Below are positions 1-5,667 of a stretch of 5,667 nucleotides of DNA, one piece after another. The translations under genes and the position numbers were made by a program. The DNA lies in assembly GCA_024638355.1 (NCBI GenBank), contig JAHEKO010000273.1, forward strand, positions 1 through 5,667, written 5' to 3'. The notes beneath the pieces are model-generated. The model did not search any database. It was not told the origin of the DNA and saw only the letters and a list, made by a program, of their open reading frames with translations. The first letter of the stretch is position 1. Every line of letters starts with the position of its first letter. This DNA comes from Acidobacteriota bacterium. GTDB taxonomy: Bacteria; Acidobacteriota; Thermoanaerobaculia; Multivoradales; JAHEKO01.

Positions 1-1622
<1,622 letters not shown>

Positions 1623-1633
1623 GTGTTCAGGAC

Positions 1634-1662
1634 AGTATCTCACCCACCGCGGCGGGCGGCAA
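1634..1662 (-). promoter_or_regulatory. Weak candidate promoter for the molybdenum hydroxylase gene
   Basis: Reading leftward, TTGCCG (1662-1657) and GATACT (1639-1634) are separated by 17 bp and match the -35 and -10 consensus at four of six positions each. The predicted transcript start near 1627 is only about five bases upstream of the GTG at 1622. The message would then be almost leaderless, consistent with the absence of a clear ribosome binding site there. It would also exclude the alternative GTG at 1643. This is a low-confidence call. Confidence 0.2.
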
Positions 1663-1666
1663 TGAG

Positions 1667-1696
1667 GTGACAGGGCGGCGCAAAGCCCTGTAGCAT
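1667..1696 (+). promoter_or_regulatory. Candidate sigma70-type promoter for the gdhA operon
   Basis: GTGACA (1667-1672) matches the -35 consensus at five of six positions. TAGCAT (1691-1696) matches the -10 consensus at four of six, with an 18-bp spacer. Transcription would begin near 1703, leaving a leader of about 40 nt before the gdhA ATG. The match is by eye only, and such matches occur by chance in short sequences. Confidence 0.35.
1670..1691. repeat. 7-bp perfect inverted repeat, possible operator
   Basis: ACAGGGC (1670-1676) and GCCCTGT (1685-1691) are exact reverse complements separated by eight bases. The dyad lies between the candidate -35 and -10 of the gdhA promoter, where a bound dimeric repressor would block RNA polymerase. 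It is also just upstream of the divergent hydroxylase gene. A role as an RNA hairpin is less likely because no T run follows. The symmetry is directly visible; operator function is inference. Confidence 0.4.
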
Positions 1697-1700
1697 TTGA

Positions 1701-3086
<1,386 letters not shown>

Positions 3087-3092
3087 TGACTT

Positions 3093-3097
3093 GGAGG
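3093..3097 (+). promoter_or_regulatory. Ribosome binding site fixing the GTG start at 3103
   Basis: GGAGG lies five bases upstream of GTG 3103-3105, just after the gdhA stop codon. The reading frame is open for a long way upstream inside gdhA, so this site decides the start of the small protein and argues against a longer product overlapping gdhA. Confidence 0.75.
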
Positions 3098-3102
3098 ACA
3101 CG

Positions 3103-3480
3103 GTGAGCAGGCCGACAGTTGGATACTTCGAAGGCACCGACTCCGGGGTGCTGACCGGACTGATCTGCCTCGGCTGCGACACCATCCCGGTCTCGAACGG
3201 CTTCGACAACCACGGGCGCCACATTCGGACGGTGCACGAGGAGAGCCGCTTCTCCCTGCTGCTCGCGTACCTGCACAAGATCTACACGCCCCCCGGCTCG
3301 ACGACCTCGTATCAGGACATCTTCCACGTCTGCCGCATCTACGAGATGCCGCTGCTGCTCGAGGTCCAGCGCGAGCTCCACGAGGACTGCGCTCGCCTCC
3401 TCGGCGAGGTGCCGGAATTCGTCCACCTCGTCGACCCGAGCGACACGCTCGACGTCGCCCGCAAGATCCTCGATCTCTAG
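3103..3480 (+). CDS. Unrecognised 125-residue protein in the gdhA-carbamate kinase operon
   Basis: I do not recognise this family. It is taken as a real gene because it has a strong GGAGG site, fills the space between gdhA and the carbamate kinase gene with 16-bp gaps on both sides, and its codons show the same third-position G/C bias. The protein (GTG start) begins with GYFEGTDSG (7-15), then a C-x-x-C pair (C22, C25) and a polar motif SNGFDNHGRHI (31-41) that looks like an active or ligand-binding site. The second half alternates short hydrophobic strands and helices (for example MPLLLEVQ and VPEFVHLVDPSD), suggesting a small alpha/beta fold. There is no signal peptide or membrane segment, so it is probably cytoplasmic. 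Its position suggests a role tied to carbamoyl phosphate or purine nitrogen breakdown, either as a small enzyme or a partner protein. That role is inference only. Confidence 0.85.
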   Translation: MSRPTVGYFEGTDSGVLTGLICLGCDTIPVSNGFDNHGRHIRTVHEESRFSLLLAYLHKIYTPPGSTTSYQDIFHVCRIYEMPLLLEVQRELHEDCARLLGEVPEFVHLVDPSDTLDVARKILDL

Positions 3481-3496
3481 GCCGGGTTCTGGCCGG

Positions 3497-4450
3497 ATGA
3501 GCGTCGACGGGAGGCTGGTAGTGGTCGCCGTCGGCGGCAACTCCCTGATCACCGACGCCGACCACATCGCCATCCCCTTCCAGGCGGAGACCGCGGCGGT
3601 CACGGCCGGCTATATCGCCACCATGGTGGCGGAGGGCTGGCGCGTCGTCGTGACGCACGGCAACGGACCACAGGTCGGCTTCATCCTGCGACGCTCGGAG
3701 ATCGGCATTCACGAAGTGCCGCCGATTCCGATGAACTACGCCACCTCCAACACCCAGGGCTCGATCGGCTACATGTTCCAGCGCTCGCTGCTCAACGAGT
3801 TTCGGCGCCGGCGGCTCGACGCGCGTCCCGTGGCGCTGATCACGCAGGTCCTGGTCGACCGCGACGACCCCGACTTCGCGCGGCCGACCAAGCCGATCGG
3901 CCCCCACATGGACGAAAGGACCGCGCGAAAGCACTCGAGCGAGCAGGGGTGGAAGGTGGTCGAGGACTCGGGCCGCGGCTGGCGCCGCGTGGTGGCGTCT
4001 CCCAAGCCGCGAGAGATCCTCGAGCTCGAGGTCATCCGCCAGCTGGTCGAGCGGGGCAACGTGGTGATCGCCTGCGGCGGTGGCGGCCTGCCGGTCTTCG
4101 TCCAGGACGACGGCAACCTGAAGGGCGTCGAGGCGGTCGTCGACAAGGACTACGCATCGGCGCTGGTGGCCCGCGGCCTCGGCGCCGACCTGATGCTGAT
4201 CTCGACCGCGGTCGACGGGATCGCGCTCGACTTCAACACGCCGCAAGAGCGCTGGCTCGACCGCCTGACCGTGGCCGAAGCCCGGCGCCACCTCGCCGAC
4301 GGTCACTTCGCGCCCGGCAGCATGGGGCCGAAAGTCGAAGCCCTCATCGAATACGTCGCCGCGACCGGCGGCACCGGCATCGTCACCAACCCACCCAACC
4401 TGCCCCGGGCGGTGGCCGGAGAAACTGGAACGCGTATCGTTCCCGACTGA
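3497..4450 (+). CDS. arcC: Carbamate kinase
   Basis: Carbamate kinase (EC 2.7.2.2) transfers phosphate from carbamoyl phosphate to ADP, giving ATP, CO2 and ammonia in the cytoplasm. The 317-residue length is normal for this amino acid kinase-fold family. Visible motifs are AVGGNSL (11-17, usually ALGGNAL), THGNGPQVG (53-61), KPIGP (132-136), ACGGGGLPV (192-200), VVDKDYAS (214-221) and FAPGSMGPK (271-279). These cover the phosphate, carbamate and nucleotide sites. The ATG lies 16 bp after the previous stop with only a weak purine-rich site (GGCCGG) before it, so coupling to upstream translation is plausible. No arginine deiminase or carbamoyltransferase is in the window. With a purine deaminase downstream, it more likely serves purine/ureide breakdown, like YqeA of the E. 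coli xdhD-ssnA region, than arginine fermentation. The symbol is given for the family; orthology to ArcC versus YqeA is not settled. Confidence 0.95.
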   Translation: MSVDGRLVVVAVGGNSLITDADHIAIPFQAETAAVTAGYIATMVAEGWRVVVTHGNGPQVGFILRRSEIGIHEVPPIPMNYATSNTQGSIGYMFQRSLLNEFRRRRLDARPVALITQVLVDRDDPDFARPTKPIGPHMDERTARKHSSEQGWKVVEDSGRGWRRVVASPKPREILELEVIRQLVERGNVVIACGGGGLPVFVQDDGNLKGVEAVVDKDYASALVARGLGADLMLISTAVDGIALDFNTPQERWLDRLTVAEARRHLADGHFAPGSMGPKVEALIEYVAATGGTGIVTNPPNLPRAVAGETGTRIVPD

Positions 4451-4453
4451 GCC

Positions 4454-4468
4454 AGGAGCCCGGAGACG
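4454..4468 (+). promoter_or_regulatory. Ribosome binding site followed by an ACG start codon
   Basis: AGGAG (4454-4458) is followed after seven bases by ACG (4466-4468). The frame then reads TERLLIRDL, a natural N-terminus for this amidohydrolase family. From the preceding in-frame TGA (4448-4450) to ATG 4511 there is no ATG, GTG or TTG in this frame. The 15-bp gap from the previous stop matches the 16-bp gaps elsewhere in the operon. Either ACG is used as a rare start, or the base at 4467 is a C in place of T through mutation or sequence error. Confidence 0.6.
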
Positions 4469-5667
4469 ACCGAACGACTGCTGATCCGTGACCTCCACAC
4501 CCTGGTCACCATGGCCGAGGGCGAGGCGCCCTCGCACGGCGTCGACCTCCTGATCGAAGGCGGACGGATCGCGGCGATCGGCCCCGCGCTCGACCCCGGC
4601 CCGGAGCCGATCGACCGCACGATCGACGGCTCGGCGCACGTTGCGTATCCGGGGTTCGTCAACACCCACCACCACCTCTACCAGACCCTGACCCGCAATC
4701 TGCCGCCGCTCCAGAACGCCAAGCTCTTCGACTGGCTGGTCGGGCTCTACGAGATCTGGCGCGGGCTGAACCGCGAGGCGATCGAGCTGTCGACGCGGGT
4801 CGGAGCGGCCGAGCTGCTGCTCTCGGGCTGCACCACGACCTCGGATCACCTCTACGTCTTCGGCCACGCGCCGCCCGCCGAGCTGCTCGATGCCGCGGTC
4901 GAGACCGCGCGGACGATGGGCATCCGCTTCCACCCGAGCCGCGGCAGCATGAGCCTCGGCCGATCGAGCGGCGGGCTGCCGCCCGACGACCTGGTGCAGA
5001 CCGCGGACGAGATCCTCGCCGACTGCGAGCGCTTCATCGACCGCCACCACGATCCCGAGCCGTTCTCTATGTGCCGCGCCGTGCTCGCCCCCTGCTCGCC
5101 CTTCTCGGTGACCACCGAGCTGCTGCGCGACACCGCCATCCTGGCCCGCGAGCGCGGCGTGCATCTCCATACCCACCTCTGCGAGACGCGCGACGAAGAG
5201 GCGTTCTGTCTCGAGCGCCACGGCAAGCGACCGGTGGCCTACATGGACGACTGCGGCTGGCTGGGCGACGACGTCTGGTACGCCCACGCGATCTACCTGA
5301 GCGACGACGAGATCGCGCGCCTCGCCGAGACCGGCACCGGCGTCGCCCACTGCCCGTGCTCCAACCTGCGGCTCGGCTCGGGCATCTGCCCGGTGCCGAA
5401 GCTCCTCGACGCCGGCGTCGACGTCGCCCTGGCCGTCGACGGCAGCGCCTCGAACGACGCGTCGAGCATGGTTCGGGAGATGCAGCTCGCCCTCCTGGTT
5501 CACCGCGAGGGGACGGCGGTCGACGCGATGCCCCCCGAGAAGGTGCTGCGAATGGCCACCCTCGGCGGCGCCGCCGTTCTGGGCCGGCACGAGCTCGGCC
5601 GTCTCGAGCCCGGCATGGCCGCCGATCTCGCCCTCTTCCGCCTCGATCGCGTCGACTTCGCCGGCGC
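4466..5667 (+). CDS. 8-oxoguanine deaminase-like amidohydrolase (3' end outside window)
   Basis: This metal-dependent amidohydrolase probably deaminates 8-oxoguanine to urate and ammonia (EC 3.5.4.32). Guanine, SsnA-type or s-triazine substrates are the alternatives within this superfamily. About 400 residues are present of an expected 440-460. Numbered from the ACG start, metal ligands are visible as H68 and H70 (NTHHHLYQT), H237 (HTHLCET), H274 (YAHAIYL) and D325 (AVDGSASND). Other segments matching the 8-oxoguanine deaminase described from Pseudomonas aeruginosa (Pa0142), from memory, are LLLSGCTTTSDH (117-128), RGSMSLG (159-165), LAPCSPFSVTT (207-217) and AHCPCSNLRLGSG (294-306). The last carries Cys298 where Ser is usual. 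The start is unusual: no ATG, GTG or TTG precedes the conserved first strand, and ATG 4511 would delete LLIRDLHTLVT. ACG 4466 behind AGGAG is the best choice; CTG 4478 or 4481 are alternatives. It is the fourth gene of the operon. Confidence 0.9.

Noticed and set aside
4448..4450. TGA as a selenocysteine codon, given the possible selenium link of the hydroxylase
   Set aside because: Carbamate kinase is already full length at this TGA and no selenoprotein in that position is known. No convincing selenocysteine insertion hairpin was recognised just downstream, and a ribosome binding site follows immediately.

Overview
The window comes from a high-GC bacterium; codon third positions are overwhelmingly G or C in every gene. 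No rRNA, tRNA or lineage marker is present. The base composition and gene style would fit an uncultured Acidobacteriota-, Actinobacteria- or Deltaproteobacteria-like genome, but the sequence does not decide this. I see no insertion sequence, CRISPR array, prophage or RNA gene.

The layout is two divergent transcription units around a 120-bp gap (1623-1742). Leftward is the 5' part of a molybdenum hydroxylase of the xanthine dehydrogenase family (1622 down to 1, running off the window). It carries both 2Fe-2S clusters and the start of the molybdopterin domain in one chain, with no FAD domain between them. This resembles the fused 'selenium-dependent xanthine dehydrogenase' type. Rightward is a tight four-gene unit: NADP-type glutamate dehydrogenase gdhA (1743-3086), a 125-residue protein I do not recognise (3103-3480, GTG start), carbamate kinase (3497-4450), and an amidohydrolase closely resembling 8-oxoguanine deaminase (from about 4466, running off the right edge). 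The gaps within this unit are 16, 16 and 15 bp, so a single operon is likely.

Taken together the genes suggest purine-nitrogen catabolism. The molybdenum hydroxylase would oxidise a purine, and the deaminase would convert 8-oxoguanine to urate plus ammonia. Carbamate kinase would recover ATP from carbamoyl phosphate made when a downstream ureido compound is broken down, and glutamate dehydrogenase would capture the released ammonia as glutamate. The family assignments rest on visible motifs; the joint pathway is inference from gene neighbourhood.

The points most worth a second look are: (1) the deaminase gene has no ATG, GTG or TTG at its expected start, but an ACG sits at exactly the right place behind an AGGAG ribosome binding site; (2) the unrecognised 125-residue protein sits in the middle of the operon; (3) a 7-bp perfect inverted repeat in the divergent gap lies between a possible -35 and -10; (4) a gdhA gene heads a purine/carbamoyl-phosphate operon.
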